In this document: positions 1 to 8,314 of the stretch, one piece after another | Layout of the letters: the number at the start of each line of letters is the position of its first letter | Numbering within the stretch: the stretch's first letter is position 1 | DNA from: Chrysochromulina tobinii | Lineage: Eukaryota > Haptophyta > Prymnesiales > Chrysochromulinaceae | Reading direction: 5' to 3' | Assembly (NCBI GenBank): GCA_001275005.1 | Contig: JWZX01001675.1 | Coordinates: 1 to 22,060, forward strand | DNA length: 22,060 bases | Made by a program: the position numbers and the translations under genes | Notes under the pieces: generated by a model | The model's input: the letters and a program-made list of their open reading frames with translations, nothing else | What the model was told of the DNA's origin: nothing | Databases searched by the model: none

Positions 1-886
1 CGACAAGTCGGGTCGCCCGTTCAAGGTGGAGTTCGATGACGGCAATAAGTGGTGGTTCAAGGAGGGTGAGCTCCAAAAGGTTGGCTCGCTGCAGCAATCG
101 GCGCATAGGCAAACGCCTTGGAGTGGCTCGGTGGAATGCCCCGGATGTGAGATGTACGGCCCGTCGCCGCAGACGGGCCAGGGGGGCTGTGCACACTGCG
201 GGCTGTGCAGCGTGTGCTGTGCCAAGCCCGGGCGCGCACATTGCACCAAGGCGACCACGACGCTGTCCCCGGAGCTCACCGGCGGTAGCACGCTGTGCGT
301 GGGCGCGCGCGTGCGCGTCAAGCGGAGCGTGTCGAATCCAACTTACGGCTGGGGCGGCCTCACCCATGGCGAGGTGGGGATCGTCAAACGCGTCGATCCG
401 GACGGCGACCTGAAGGTTGATTTTCCCGACCACTCCGATTGGAATGGCAAAAGCTCCGAGATGGAGGTGGTCACCGCCACGATGGTCACCGACAGGGTGG
501 CGGCCGAGAGGCGTGCCGAGAGGCGTGAACAGGAAGAGCTCGAGCTAGCGCTCGCCATCTCTGCGTCGCTGGCGGAGCAAGAGCAATTAGAACAACGCGA
601 CCGCCTCGCCGCCGCAGCGCGTGCAGCGATCCAGCCACCCGTCGTCCCCAAGCCGTCGGCCCGCCCACCGATATGCCCTCCGCCCCACCGGCCCCATTCT
701 TCTGCCCCGCCCGATGAGACAGTGTGCATCATTTGCATGGACGAGCCGCGCAATGCCACGCTCGTGCATGGCGATACGGGCCACGTGTGCTGCTGCCTCA
801 AGTGTGCTCAGGATCTCAAGGCCAAGGGTCTCGCGTGCCCAATGTGCCGCAAGCCCATCGACGTCGTCATCCGGCAGTTCACGTAA
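1..886 (+). CDS. MDM2-type RING E3 ubiquitin ligase with MIB/HERC2-like and UIM modules (5' partial)
   Basis: The frame is open from base 2, so the N terminus lies outside the window; about 294 aa are visible and end at TAA 884-886. Order seen: an SH3-like tail fragment (FDDGNKWWFKEGEL); a Cys-rich stretch with several CxxC pairs (nt ~137-245) that may bind zinc; a Mind-bomb/KEG-like repeat (YGWGGLTHGEVGIV, nt ~296-470); a ubiquitin-interacting motif (ELELALAISASLAEQ, nt ~535-585) on a charged helix; a Pro-rich linker; and a C-terminal RING. The RING has CIIC, then VHGDTGH, then CLKC and CPMC, which is the C2H2C4 ligand set of MDM2/MDMX rather than ordinary C3HC4. Like MDM2 it ends a few residues after the last ligands with a hydrophobic tail (VVIRQFT), a segment that in MDM2 matters for dimerisation and activity. 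Expected role: ubiquitin transfer from an E2, with the UIM binding ubiquitin. The substrate is unknown. Confidence 0.85.
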   Translation, partial: DKSGRPFKVEFDDGNKWWFKEGELQKVGSLQQSAHRQTPWSGSVECPGCEMYGPSPQTGQGGCAHCGLCSVCCAKPGRAHCTKATTTLSPELTGGSTLCVGARVRVKRSVSNPTYGWGGLTHGEVGIVKRVDPDGDLKVDFPDHSDWNGKSSEMEVVTATMVTDRVAAERRAERREQEELELALAISASLAEQEQLEQRDRLAAAARAAIQPPVVPKPSARPPICPPPHRPHSSAPPDETVCIICMDEPRNATLVHGDTGHVCCCLKCAQDLKAKGLACPMCRKPIDVVIRQFT

Positions 887-1326
887 ACCGGGCGTACATG
901 AGTGTGCTGCGGTAGGATTTACGGTAAGATCTACCGTACTAGAAAGGAACGGAACCCGCGCACAATCTTTCGCGCGGTGCGACGCGGTCTGGCGTCATGT
1001 CATGAATAAGAATATTGATAGATCCCGCGCCGTACAGTGCGTCGGGCGCGGTAACGGGTTCTATCACTTCCGGCTTATATAATGAATAAGAAACGTAAAA
1101 GTAACTCGGAGTATCTCGAAAAGGGATGCGTCAGTTTTGATCATTGTACATTCGAATTCGACCGGTCTACGGTCATCGGAACGATTGATTGAATTTGATA
1201 GTCGACGAGAGAGGGCCGTTCGGGGGGCTCCTTGGCCAACGTTGCAACGAGATGATCTCGGACAGATTCTTCGGCGGGTGCTGATCGCGGCCGGACTGAC
1301 CTGCTGCCCGCTCTCATAATATTGTC
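887..1326. other. Intergenic region between two convergent 3' ends
   Basis: About 440 bp between the RING gene and the convergent EGF-repeat gene. It is clearly more AT-rich than the flanks, with TTATATAAT at 1075-1083 and several AATGAATAAG-like words. I see no convincing gene. It presumably holds the two 3' UTRs and polyadenylation sites. The short minus-strand reading frames here have no recognisable composition or motif. Confidence 0.5.
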
Positions 1327-1476
1327 GATCTCCTCCACATTTGGCGGACATGATTCGTCAGCCGACGATCTCGTTCGATCTCCTCCACATTTTGGGGACA
1401 TGATTCGTCAGCCGACGATCTCGTTTGATCTCCTCCACATTTGGCGGGCATGATTCGTCAGCCGACGATCTCGTTC
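1327..1476. repeat. 50-bp tandem repeat, three copies, spanning a stop codon
   Basis: Three near-identical 50-bp units start at 1327, 1377 and 1427, each beginning GATCTCCTCCACATTT and running to CGACGATCTCGTT. They differ by a few substitutions and a one-base shift (TTTGGCGG versus TTTTGGGG). The unit nearest the gene contains the last codons and the TGA stop (1458-1460) of the minus-strand EGF gene. The other two copies repeat that coding end downstream, in the 3' UTR. Confidence 0.95.
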
Positions 1477-3554
1477 TCGAGCGCAGTCAGAGCCTCTTCA
1501 AGGGCGATCACGTCTCCGAGCTCGCACGCCGGCCCACCAAACCCGAGCTCACACCGACACTCACCCTCGAGGCACTCGCCGTGGCCGGAGCACGCGTGCG
1601 GGCAGGCGGTCAGGTCAATGAGTGCGCAGGAGTGCCCCTTCCAGCCACCAAAGCACGCGCACATCCCGTCGACGCACACTCCGTGCCCGGAGCACGCGTC
1701 TGGGCAGCTCGCGACAAAGGCGTTGGCACAGCAGTCGTTGCCCATCCAGCCAGGCTCGCACTCGCAGTAGGGCTGCGCCGGTGCCGTACCGTTGTGGCCG
1801 AGGGCGGCCGCCGCCGCCGCCGAGAGTAACGGCGCGTATGAACGGCCTCCGCGGAAGCGGCACCGCCCGTGGCCGCAGCAGCCTCGCGGGCAGAAGGCGC
1901 TGATGGCGCTGATGTCGTGACCTCCCTCCTCCTCCTCGGCTGGGCTGGCTGCCGTCGTGCTCGGGACGGCGCTCGCCGCCCCCTCGTGCGCGAGACGGCG
2001 CTCGAGACGGCGCTCGCAGCCGGCGCCTGCGTAGCCGGGGAGGCACTCGCACGTGCCCGTGTGTGCGCGGCAGGTACCACGGCCGGAGCAGTTGAGTGCG
2101 CACACCGCGGGCGGCAGCACGTAGTCCGCGCAGTTGGCGCCCGAGTAGCCCGCTGCGCAGACGCACACGCCCTCGCGCGCCCGGGTTCGCGCGCCATGGT
2201 GAGCGTGCGGCGCGTCGTCGTGGTCCCACGAGGCCGCCTCGCGCGGCACCCCCATGCATGTGCCATGTCCGCTGCACCCGCCAGGGCATTCGTACTGAGG
2301 CAAGCTACACTCATCGCCCGCCCACCCTGCATGGCATGCGCACATGCCGGCGACACAAGCGCCGTGCCCGTTGCAGTCGGCGGGGCATCGCGGCACTGCG
2401 AGCTCACAGCCAGCGCCGCCAAAGCCCGGCAGGCATTCGCACCGGCCCAGTCCGCGGCAGTGCCCGCGGCCCGAGCAGCCCAGAGGGCACTTGCGCCCGC
2501 CTGCGCCGCGCGGGATCGCAGGGGAGAGAGCGGCGACTGCTAAGCCGATGAGGGCGAGGCGAGAGCCTGCCGCAAAGGCGCACGCGGGCGGCGAGAGGCC
2601 GTCGTGGCACTCGCACCCAGCGCGGCCGCACGAGCCATGCGCCGAGCAGCCCAGAGGACAGGCCGCTGGCAGCACATCGGCACACGTGGGCCCGCCGAAT
2701 CCCGCGAAGCAGCGACATACGCCGAGAACGTCGGCGGTGGCAGAGGGGTTGGCGGTGGAGGGGGCGACGGCGGAGGGGACGACGCGGGCGCTGCCCGCGC
2801 TCAGCACCTCACACACGCCATGCCCTGAGCAACTCGCCTCGCAGAGCGCTATGGCACGCTCGCACGCGCGGCCAGCATAGCCCACGTCACACGTGCAGCG
2901 ACCGCGCTGGCAGTGCCCGTGGGCCGAGCAGCCCGCCGGGCATGGTGCGTGCGGCGGAGTGAGGCGCGCGGCCGTGCGGTTGGGGAGCCGCTGCGGAATC
3001 ATCCCTCGCGCTTGCGGCGGTGGCGGCGGTGATGGCCGCGATGGCAAGGGCGATGGCGGTGAGAGTGAGCGTGGCATCGGAGGCGGGAGCTTCGGAGTTG
3101 CATCGGCAGGCTCGACGCGTTCGCATGCGGCTCCTATAAATCCTGGCTCACAAATGCACTCGGCGCGCGGGCCGCAGAGCCCACGACCGCTGCAGCCGAG
3201 CGTGCACACGCGCTCTGAGCGCGGCTGTGAGCAGTCGACACCATCGAAGCCGGCGTCGCAGGCGCACACGCCTCGCGCGGTGCACACTCCGTGACCGCTG
3301 CAGTCGTGCTCACATTGGGACGGAACCGCACGCGAGCAATACGCGCCTGCGAACCCCGCATCACACTGACAGCGCCCAGCAAAGCAGCGGCCGTGGCCTG
3401 AGCACCCGAATGGGCATGTGAACGACGGAGTAAAGACGGCGCACGACGGACCCGTCCAGTCGGCATCGCAGAGGCAGGTCGTGGAGTAGCAGAAGCCGTG
3501 CCCGTTGCAACGGTCGGGGCAGAGATTGGGACGGAAGAGCGAGACGGCCGACAT
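1458..3554 (-). CDS. Tenascin/teneurin-like protein with 14 EGF-like repeats
   Basis: The first in-frame ATG is at 3554, giving 698 aa; the frame stays open back to a stop just before a TTG at 3638. I count 14 EGF-like units of the pattern CPxxCSGHGxC...CxCxxGxxGxxC, six Cys each, the type seen in tenascins and teneurins. A Pro/Ser-rich linker follows repeat 4. Inserts interrupt the Cys framework in repeats 6, 10 and 12, and a hydrophobic Ala-rich linker lies between repeats 7 and 8. The protein ends in a short acidic helix (ALEEALTALENEIVG). Such arrays normally act outside the cell in adhesion or recognition and need disulfides. No signal peptide precedes the first repeat, so an upstream leader exon may be missing. 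The linkers with GT/AG-like edges could be in-frame introns, but I kept the uninterrupted frame. It is divergent from the gene at 3701. Confidence 0.85.
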   Translation of the reverse strand: MSAVSLFRPNLCPDRCNGHGFCYSTTCLCDADWTGPSCAVFTPSFTCPFGCSGHGRCFAGRCQCDAGFAGAYCSRAVPSQCEHDCSGHGVCTARGVCACDAGFDGVDCSQPRSERVCTLGCSGRGLCGPRAECICEPGFIGAACERVEPADATPKLPPPMPRSLSPPSPLPSRPSPPPPPQARGMIPQRLPNRTAARLTPPHAPCPAGCSAHGHCQRGRCTCDVGYAGRACERAIALCEASCSGHGVCEVLSAGSARVVPSAVAPSTANPSATADVLGVCRCFAGFGGPTCADVLPAACPLGCSAHGSCGRAGCECHDGLSPPACAFAAGSRLALIGLAVAALSPAIPRGAGGRKCPLGCSGRGHCRGLGRCECLPGFGGAGCELAVPRCPADCNGHGACVAGMCACHAGWAGDECSLPQYECPGGCSGHGTCMGVPREAASWDHDDAPHAHHGARTRAREGVCVCAAGYSGANCADYVLPPAVCALNCSGRGTCRAHTGTCECLPGYAGAGCERRLERRLAHEGAASAVPSTTAASPAEEEEGGHDISAISAFCPRGCCGHGRCRFRGGRSYAPLLSAAAAAALGHNGTAPAQPYCECEPGWMGNDCCANAFVASCPDACSGHGVCVDGMCACFGGWKGHSCALIDLTACPHACSGHGECLEGECRCELGFGGPACELGDVIALEEALTALENEIVG

Positions 3555-3700
3555 CGGTGGGCTTATCCCATGGGCGCCCAATACGGCTCTTTTTCGATTC
3601 GCGACAATTTCTGAGTTTTGCCATGTTTTGCTGGACAATTACATGTAGCGCGCGTGGTTGAGATTATTTTGCGATCGGCGCCTTTAGGTCCAGAATTGGC
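3555..3700. promoter_or_regulatory. Short intergenic region between divergent genes, shared promoter
   Basis: Only 146 bp separate the ATG of the minus-strand EGF gene from the ATG of the plus-strand gene at 3701. It must carry at least the proximal promoter of both, or the 5' leader exon of the EGF gene. No TATA box or palindrome stands out. The assignment rests on layout alone. Confidence 0.35.
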
Positions 3701-4234
3701 ATGCTCAACATTCACGCGTGCGAGCTTTCCCGCCGTGCCTTGGCCTCGTGCGCCTTGGCCTGCGCACTGGCATTGCCGAGAAATACGTTTGCTGCTCTGC
3801 CGCCAGATGCGAGTGGCACGTGGGCCATCGACGAGACCCGTGGCGGTCAGCAGTGCACGGCGACGCTCATGCTACAGCCGATGCGCGCGCCACAATCCGC
3901 AGCGGAGATGCGGCGTGGTTCTGCGCGCTACCAGGGTGTGTGTGTGGACAGTGCCGACGGCAGCTGGATTGTGCAGGAAGGAGTCGCCGAAGGCGCGCCG
4001 CCTCGGCTCGCGTGGCGTCTCGAATATGATAAGTCGACTGTCTTCTTCAGCTTCGATGTGAATGAGAACAGAGGCGACGGCGTTTTGAGCGGGCGCGGCG
4101 ACGTTTTCGCCGCTCCGCGTTCAGAACCATCGGGTCTACGACGGGTGGGCAGCTTTGAGGCCAAGCGTGTCTCGACGGACTGGGATCTGGCCAATCCGTC
4201 CGTTGCGAGGCGCGTGACCGAGAAAATGTTGTAG
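3701..4234 (+). CDS. Putative secreted or thylakoid-lumen protein with twin-arginine leader, function unknown
   Basis: The frame opens with ATG at 3701 and encodes 177 aa. The N terminus reads SRRALASCALACALALPRNTFA: a twin Arg at residues 11-12, a hydrophobic core and an A-x-A-like end near residue 31. That is a plausible signal or Tat-type lumen-targeting leader. The mature part is small: GTWAIDETRGGQQCTATLML, two Cys (in QQC and GVCVD), then a beta-rich stretch (LAWRLEYDKSTVFFSFDVNE) and a Gly-rich turn (GDGVLSGRGDVF). I do not recognise the family. The GxW start with a following Cys and alternating hydrophobics suggests a small beta-barrel or AprI/Inh-like fold, but that is speculation. 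Codon use resembles its neighbours. It shares a 146-bp upstream region with the divergent EGF gene. Confidence 0.65.
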   Translation: MLNIHACELSRRALASCALACALALPRNTFAALPPDASGTWAIDETRGGQQCTATLMLQPMRAPQSAAEMRRGSARYQGVCVDSADGSWIVQEGVAEGAPPRLAWRLEYDKSTVFFSFDVNENRGDGVLSGRGDVFAAPRSEPSGLRRVGSFEAKRVSTDWDLANPSVARRVTEKML

Positions 4235-4822
4235 CCGGATGAATCCTCAACATTTTGGTTCATTTTCACGTGTCCACGGACTCGACGTCCCAGCTCCCAC
4301 ACGGTCCCGCACTCCGGACTCGGCCACTCTGCACTCACCGACCGGCGCAGCCTGTCCTTGTGGCCAGTGGGGTGCCTGATTCCATAAATCGGTACACACA
4401 CGTCACATGGTACACGTTCTTAACTGTTTTAACAGTTTTATTCGTCGGAGTACGAACCGCTGCCGTCCCGGTCGGGCCTCGGCCGGGTCGGGCACGCTGA
4501 CTCTCGAGACGGACGGTCTACTCGTGCGCGTCTCCTCTCTTTTAGCTTTCGCGTCCGGTTTCGCAAGATCGTTATTTGCGCTTCTAAGGTGACACGACCA
4601 CACGACAGATCCTAATGCGACGTTGAGCTCGGCCGCATGTCAAATCTACCGGTACAGACGGCCTCTCCTGGCAGTTTTGTGGAATCGGCGCGCCACTAAT
4701 ATGAGTCGCATAAATGCATGCATTTGACGCCCAGAACCGCCAACAAAAGTTGCGCCAACAACCACTGGACTTTCCTACCGCTATTGGATCCACAAAGAGA
4801 CACCTCCACAACTGACCCCGCA
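4235..4822. other. Intergenic region with a small perfect hairpin
   Basis: 588 bp between the 177-aa gene and the calmodulin-like start. It contains a perfect 7-bp inverted repeat with a 2-base loop (AACTGTT/AACAGTT, 4422-4437) followed by T-rich sequence, and a short GGTCGGG/GGGTCGGG duplication near 4470-4492. An ATG at 4718 lies in frame with the calmodulin-like gene and could extend it by 35 aa. No other gene is seen; it should hold the promoter and 5' UTR of the next gene. Confidence 0.5.
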
Positions 4823-5555
4823 ATGGCTTGGTTGCCTTGGAAACCGTGTATGCCAGCACGCAAAGCTGCTCAGGTGGCCCCGGAGTCGAGCCAGGTAGGA
4901 TCGATCACCTCAACACCGGAGGAAGGCAACACATCAAAAACAGGGCACCTTGACAAGCTCACCGAGATGGAGATCTACGATCTTCAGACCGCATTCAATA
5001 TGTTTGATGTAGATGGAAATGGTGCGCGCATCGAGCATACAAAGTCCTTATCACAAAGTCCTACCCAGACGCTCTACCCAGACGAGCAGGTGAGCTGGAG
5101 CGTCTCAAGAGTGAGCACATCTGAGGTGTGCATTTGTGATTTTGTGTGTATATCGCCCAGGCGTGATCACCGAAAAGGAGCTCAAGGCGGTCTACGTAAC
5201 TTTTGGTGGCGAAGAAGTTGAGGGGAACGAGGAAGAGATAGCCAAGTTCATGAAGGAGGTGGACACGGATGGCAGTGGCACGGTTGATTTCCCCGAGTTT
5301 TGTGAGCTGCTTGTCGGCCGGATGCAGACAATCGATGACCCCGCCTTGCTCGAGCAGGCCTTCAAACTCTTTGACAAGGATGCAGGGGGCACCATCTCGC
5401 GTGAGGAACTCAAAGAAACGATCAACGACGTCATGAAAGGTACGGGAGAGGCGATGAGCGAATCCGAGTTTGAGGAGATGATCGACGAATTCGACGCGGA
5501 CGGGGACGGCATCATCACCTTTGATGAGTTCAAGAAGATCATGCAACGATCATGA
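4823..5555 (+). CDS. Calmodulin-like calcium sensor, four EF-hands (two exons)
   Basis: Exons 4823-5021 and 5161-5555 give 197 aa. The splice is strongly supported because it rebuilds the first EF-hand loop exactly: DVDGNG from exon 1 continues as VITEKE from exon 2. Loops lie at residues 62-73 (DVDGNGVITEKE), 101-112 (DTDGSGTVDFPE), 138-149 (DKDAGGTISREE) and 178-189 (DADGDGIITFDE). Loops 1, 2 and 4 are canonical; loop 3 has Gly at ligand position 5 and may bind calcium weakly. The length exceeds calmodulin (about 149 aa) by an N-terminal tail of about 45 aa rich in Lys, Pro and Ser, so I call it calmodulin-like rather than calmodulin or centrin. Expected role: Ca2+-dependent binding of target proteins. 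I chose the ATG at 4823; the in-frame ATG at 4718 is the alternative. Confidence 0.9.
5022..5160 (+). other. Intron of the calmodulin-like gene (139 bp, GT-AG, phase 1)
   Basis: It starts GTGCGCGC directly after GGAAATG and ends ATCGCCCAG before GCGTGATC. Removing it restores a perfect EF-hand loop. Inside is a short direct repeat, TACCCAGACG, twice near 5062-5085. Unlike three other introns in this window, its 5' end is not repeated at the start of the next exon. Confidence 0.9.
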
Positions 5556-6026
5556 GCCAAGATGGTAGTGACGCTGGCGTGTTGAAGGATGGTAAGAACC
5601 ACGCATCATGAGTTCAGGACATTGCAGACAGCTAGCATTAAAGCCGCCACACCATCTGGGAGACTTGGAGTCTGGGACCGATGGCACAAAAGATCTCAAG
5701 ATGGCACTTGACAAGTGTGCGCGCGAGCCGATTCGCAGCTTGTCAACAGTCGAGGCTTTCAAGCGATTTTGGCGGGAATGTCGAAGGCGTGGCGGCCGGC
5801 CAAGCGGCAGGCGCCGGATCGCGGCTGTTCATGGCTTTCCATAGCGATAGCCTTAAAAAGTTCGGTGCTCGTAAACGGCGTCGGGGGCCGTCGCTCGGAT
5901 CGTCCATCAACGTCCATCCTTCCATGTACTAGATCCTTCTTCGCGCAACTCTCCGGAATTTAGTTTAAAGGCAGATGTTATCGGGTATATACTGCCCATA
6001 TACTCATGAACTACGCCGACTATCTT
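5556..6026. other. Intergenic region between convergent genes
   Basis: 471 bp between the calmodulin-like stop and the lipocalin stop. Open frames in this stretch show no recognisable protein. The right half is AT-richer (TTTAGTTTAAAGG, ATATACTGCCCATATACTC) and probably contains the 3' UTRs. I see nothing else in it. Confidence 0.5.
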
Positions 6027-6584
6027 TTAGTTATGCTGCACAACGAGCACCTTCCCCATATCAAAGCCATTAGCTGCAGCTTTTGCCAAGCATTTTTCAA
6101 TCAGCATATCCGATGGCTGACGTTGTCTGGTCATCAGGTACATCCACGAGTCGAGCCCGCCACTGCATAGCATGTGTGAACTCGGGTCGACATCCACAAT
6201 CACGAAGGGCAGATTCACTGGCAACGCAAACGGCCCAATCTTGGGAGCCACTGCCCATTCTGTGCCGAGTTCCGAGACGAACCGGCCAACTTGTCTGACA
6301 GTGGTAGTCTTGTCTTCTGCGCCCCGCCGATTGAACGTGTATTCGACTGAGAAGCGCTGGAGCTCCACATCGAACTCATACCGCTCCATGCCATTGCTCG
6401 CACCCGCCTCGAGGAAACTGAGCGCAGGAATCTGCCGTTGCACGTACCATGTTCCCATGCAATTTAAAGGGTCGATTTTGGTTTGCAGCGGTACTAGCTT
6501 CGCCGATTCCGAGGGAGATACACCGTTTAGCATCAGGAGCAAAGCTCGCACTCGCGGACGCGGCGACGTTGTGCGCTTCGACAT
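6027..6584 (-). CDS. Lipocalin (Blc/temperature-induced lipocalin type)
   Basis: ATG at 6584 (minus), stop TAA at 6027-6029, 185 aa, typical for a lipocalin. The signature GxW motif is at residues 44-46 in CMGTWYVQRQIP. Alternating beta strands follow (ERYEFDVELQRFSVEYTF), then a strand block with PFVIVDVD. The C-terminal block YLMTRQRQPSD near 149-159 and the ending GFDMGKVLVVQ match the tail of bacterial Blc and plant temperature-induced lipocalins (WILSR-like strand, then a helix ending in GYD). Family role: an eight-stranded barrel that binds small hydrophobic ligands, often linked to membrane-lipid or oxidative stress. The N terminus has an Arg-rich start then ALLLMLNG, a weak candidate leader, so the location is uncertain. 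It lies downstream of and in the same direction as the sulfotransferase, 197 bp away. Confidence 0.85.
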   Translation of the reverse strand: MSKRTTSPRPRVRALLLMLNGVSPSESAKLVPLQTKIDPLNCMGTWYVQRQIPALSFLEAGASNGMERYEFDVELQRFSVEYTFNRRGAEDKTTTVRQVGRFVSELGTEWAVAPKIGPFALPVNLPFVIVDVDPSSHMLCSGGLDSWMYLMTRQRQPSDMLIEKCLAKAAANGFDMGKVLVVQHN

Positions 6585-6781
6585 GCCCTCGTTGCCTCGT
6601 ATGAATTCACAGCGTGAGTGGTCCGGTGTCTCCGGTGTCTAGGGTGTCTCACATGTATAACCATAGGCTGTGCGTGAGGGGAACTAGAAGGGGGTAAAAG
6701 TGGGATTGCATTCAGTGTTACCGTAACCGTCTCGCACAGTCGTCCGGTCCACTTCTCCGCTCCCCGTCTCCCTCGCCCTGG
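6585..6781. other. Lipocalin upstream region with GGTGTCT triplet
   Basis: 197 bp between the sulfotransferase stop and the lipocalin start on the minus strand. It holds three near-adjacent GGTGTCT words (6624-6648 area) and probably the lipocalin promoter together with the sulfotransferase 3' UTR. No gene is seen. Confidence 0.4.
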
Positions 6782-8314
6782 TCACGAGCCTGGTCCGAGT
6801 ACTCTCCCGGTCACTTGCGAGCTGGATCGCGTCCACGACATCGTTGTCCACCGCTCCCAGTCGGCATGGTCGGGCTCGTTTTGGAGTGAGCGAACGAGCA
6901 GCTCCAAACTCGGCGCGTAAAACTCGCGCAGCGCGGCCTCCATGGCGGCAGGCAGCGGCGGCAAGCCGTCTGGCGGGCGTGTGCCCGCCACCTGCACCGT
7001 CGGCTCGAGTAGTGGTTGCCATTCCAGATCCGTCGAAGGCACATTCAGCCCCAAGAAGTGGAGCGCCTTCGTGAGCGCTCGCCGCGGCGCTTCGTAATAG
7101 TCCTCGCTCCTCAGCAGCAGCAGCTTGCCAAACTCGCGCCGCCAGCGCTCCAGGAAGATGATGTACATACCCTTGATGAGCTGGTCGCAATGGTAGAAGA
7201 CCTCTTCGTTCTCTCGCGTGAGAGATTCGAAGCTCAGCGCGCACGCCGCGGTGGTGAAGTTGGCCTCACATTGACGAAACGCCCCGATGCTCTCGGTGGC
7301 CCATTGCACCTCGCCTGCCGCGTGGCTCCCATACCTGCGCGCGTAATGCACGTAATTGTAGTACGCCGCATGCATCCGATGCCATGGCTGACGAAGCAGC
7401 ACGATGAGCGACGGCTCGAAGCTCCCGTATACGGCTCGCATCAGCTGTGGCAGGCTGAAGCGGCGCTCACGTGCGGTCTGATTGCCATCGGGGATCATGG
7501 GCATGCCCGCCTTGCGAGCGAGCGCCGCATCAGCCTCTCGCCCATCCGCCATGTGACGCGCCATGCACTCGCGGTGGGGTACCGTCGCCTTCTCAGCGTC
7601 AGGGCGCGCGTTGCACGCGCGCCAGTAGCGACCCATGGCGTCCACGTACGGCTGGTTGAGCTTCTCCTGATGGACCCATACGAAGTGGAACGTCACTGCA
7701 CTCGCCTCGCCGAGCAGCTTGCCGCTCAGCGCCTGCGACGACGAGGCCGCAAGGCTGCGCATGTACTCGGTCCACGTCGGGTGAACCTGGCTGTAGAAGC
7801 TCGGAGAGTTGGCGGGCCGCTGAGCGATGCCCGAGTGCTTTGAGAGCCGCGAGTAGAGGTCGCGCACCCCGGACTGGTACACGCCGAGGATGAGAAACGC
7901 GGGTAGGCAGTGAGCTCCGCCCCAGCAAGGGTTCACACCTGGTTCAAAGTGCTCGGGTAGAGCGATGGCTGAGCCGTCCAGCATGTCCTTGAAGTACGTC
8001 TCCGCCGCAAAGCGGGCGTCGGCAATCGGTGTCGGCCCGCTGCGCAGCCATGCATTCTCCCGCATTGCGTGAGCTTTACGCGCATCTCGTCGAGGCCGCT
8101 CCAAAGGTTGCGAAACCTCGGGCCGCTCCAGAGTTTCCACGAGCTCCGGAGTTTCCACAACCCCAGGTGCATCCACCGCTCTCCGTGGACGAGGACCCGG
8201 CCGGTGGCTACTGCTGACACGGATGACGGTCGCAGACCGAGTGGGTTGCTGCTGTGAAAGGAACAGCATGAGCAGTGCGCCGGTCAGAGCAAACGCTACG
8301 AGGGCACGCGACAT
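6782..8314 (-). CDS. Type II membrane sulfotransferase (carbohydrate sulfotransferase-like)
   Basis: ATG at 8314 (minus), 510 aa. Residues ~4-20 form a hydrophobic signal anchor after a short N terminus, followed by a Pro/Arg/Glu-rich stem, the layout of Golgi sulfotransferases. The PAPS-binding regions are recognisable. The 5'-phosphosulfate loop position is LPAFLILGVYQSGVRDLYSRL (~138-156). The 3'-phosphate region is LIVLLRQPWHRMHAAYYNY (~303-321), with the conserved Arg-x-Pro and Arg...Ser/Ala-Tyr pattern. The late segment ERWRREFGKLLLLRSEDYYEAP...LHFLGL matches the C-terminal conserved block of heparan/chondroitin-type sulfotransferases. Expected reaction: sulfate transfer from PAPS to a glycan in the Golgi lumen. 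Oddity: the usual Lys and Thr/Ser of the 5' loop (KxGT) are Gln and Val here. Acceptor unknown. Overall family call is firm; activity is less certain. Confidence 0.85.
   Translation of the reverse strand: MSRALVAFALTGALLMLFLSQQQPTRSATVIRVSSSHRPGPRPRRAVDAPGVVETPELVETLERPEVSQPLERPRRDARKAHAMRENAWLRSGPTPIADARFAAETYFKDMLDGSAIALPEHFEPGVNPCWGGAHCLPAFLILGVYQSGVRDLYSRLSKHSGIAQRPANSPSFYSQVHPTWTEYMRSLAASSSQALSGKLLGEASAVTFHFVWVHQEKLNQPYVDAMGRYWRACNARPDAEKATVPHRECMARHMADGREADAALARKAGMPMIPDGNQTARERRFSLPQLMRAVYGSFEPSLIVLLRQPWHRMHAAYYNYVHYARRYGSHAAGEVQWATESIGAFRQCEANFTTAACALSFESLTRENEEVFYHCDQLIKGMYIIFLERWRREFGKLLLLRSEDYYEAPRRALTKALHFLGLNVPSTDLEWQPLLEPTVQVAGTRPPDGLPPLPAAMEAALREFYAPSLELLVRSLQNEPDHADWERWTTMSWTRSSSQVTGRVLGPGS

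Noticed and set aside
1064-1401. Minus-strand small frames downstream of the EGF gene
   Set aside because: They run through the tandem repeat and AT-rich flank, overlap each other, and show no domain or codon pattern.
2404-2422. In-frame intron in the EGF gene around the hydrophobic linker between repeats 7 and 8
   Set aside because: AG and GT/GC words are present near 2500-2560, but no donor is convincing and the frame is open, so I kept it as coding.
4422-4437. Hairpin followed by T-run as a bacterial-type terminator
   Set aside because: The stem is short and the setting is eukaryotic nuclear, so a Rho-independent terminator is not expected.
5608-5963. Short plus-strand frames after the calmodulin-like gene
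   Set aside because: Several overlapping frames are open only because of GC content; there is no motif, and this is the expected 3' UTR region.
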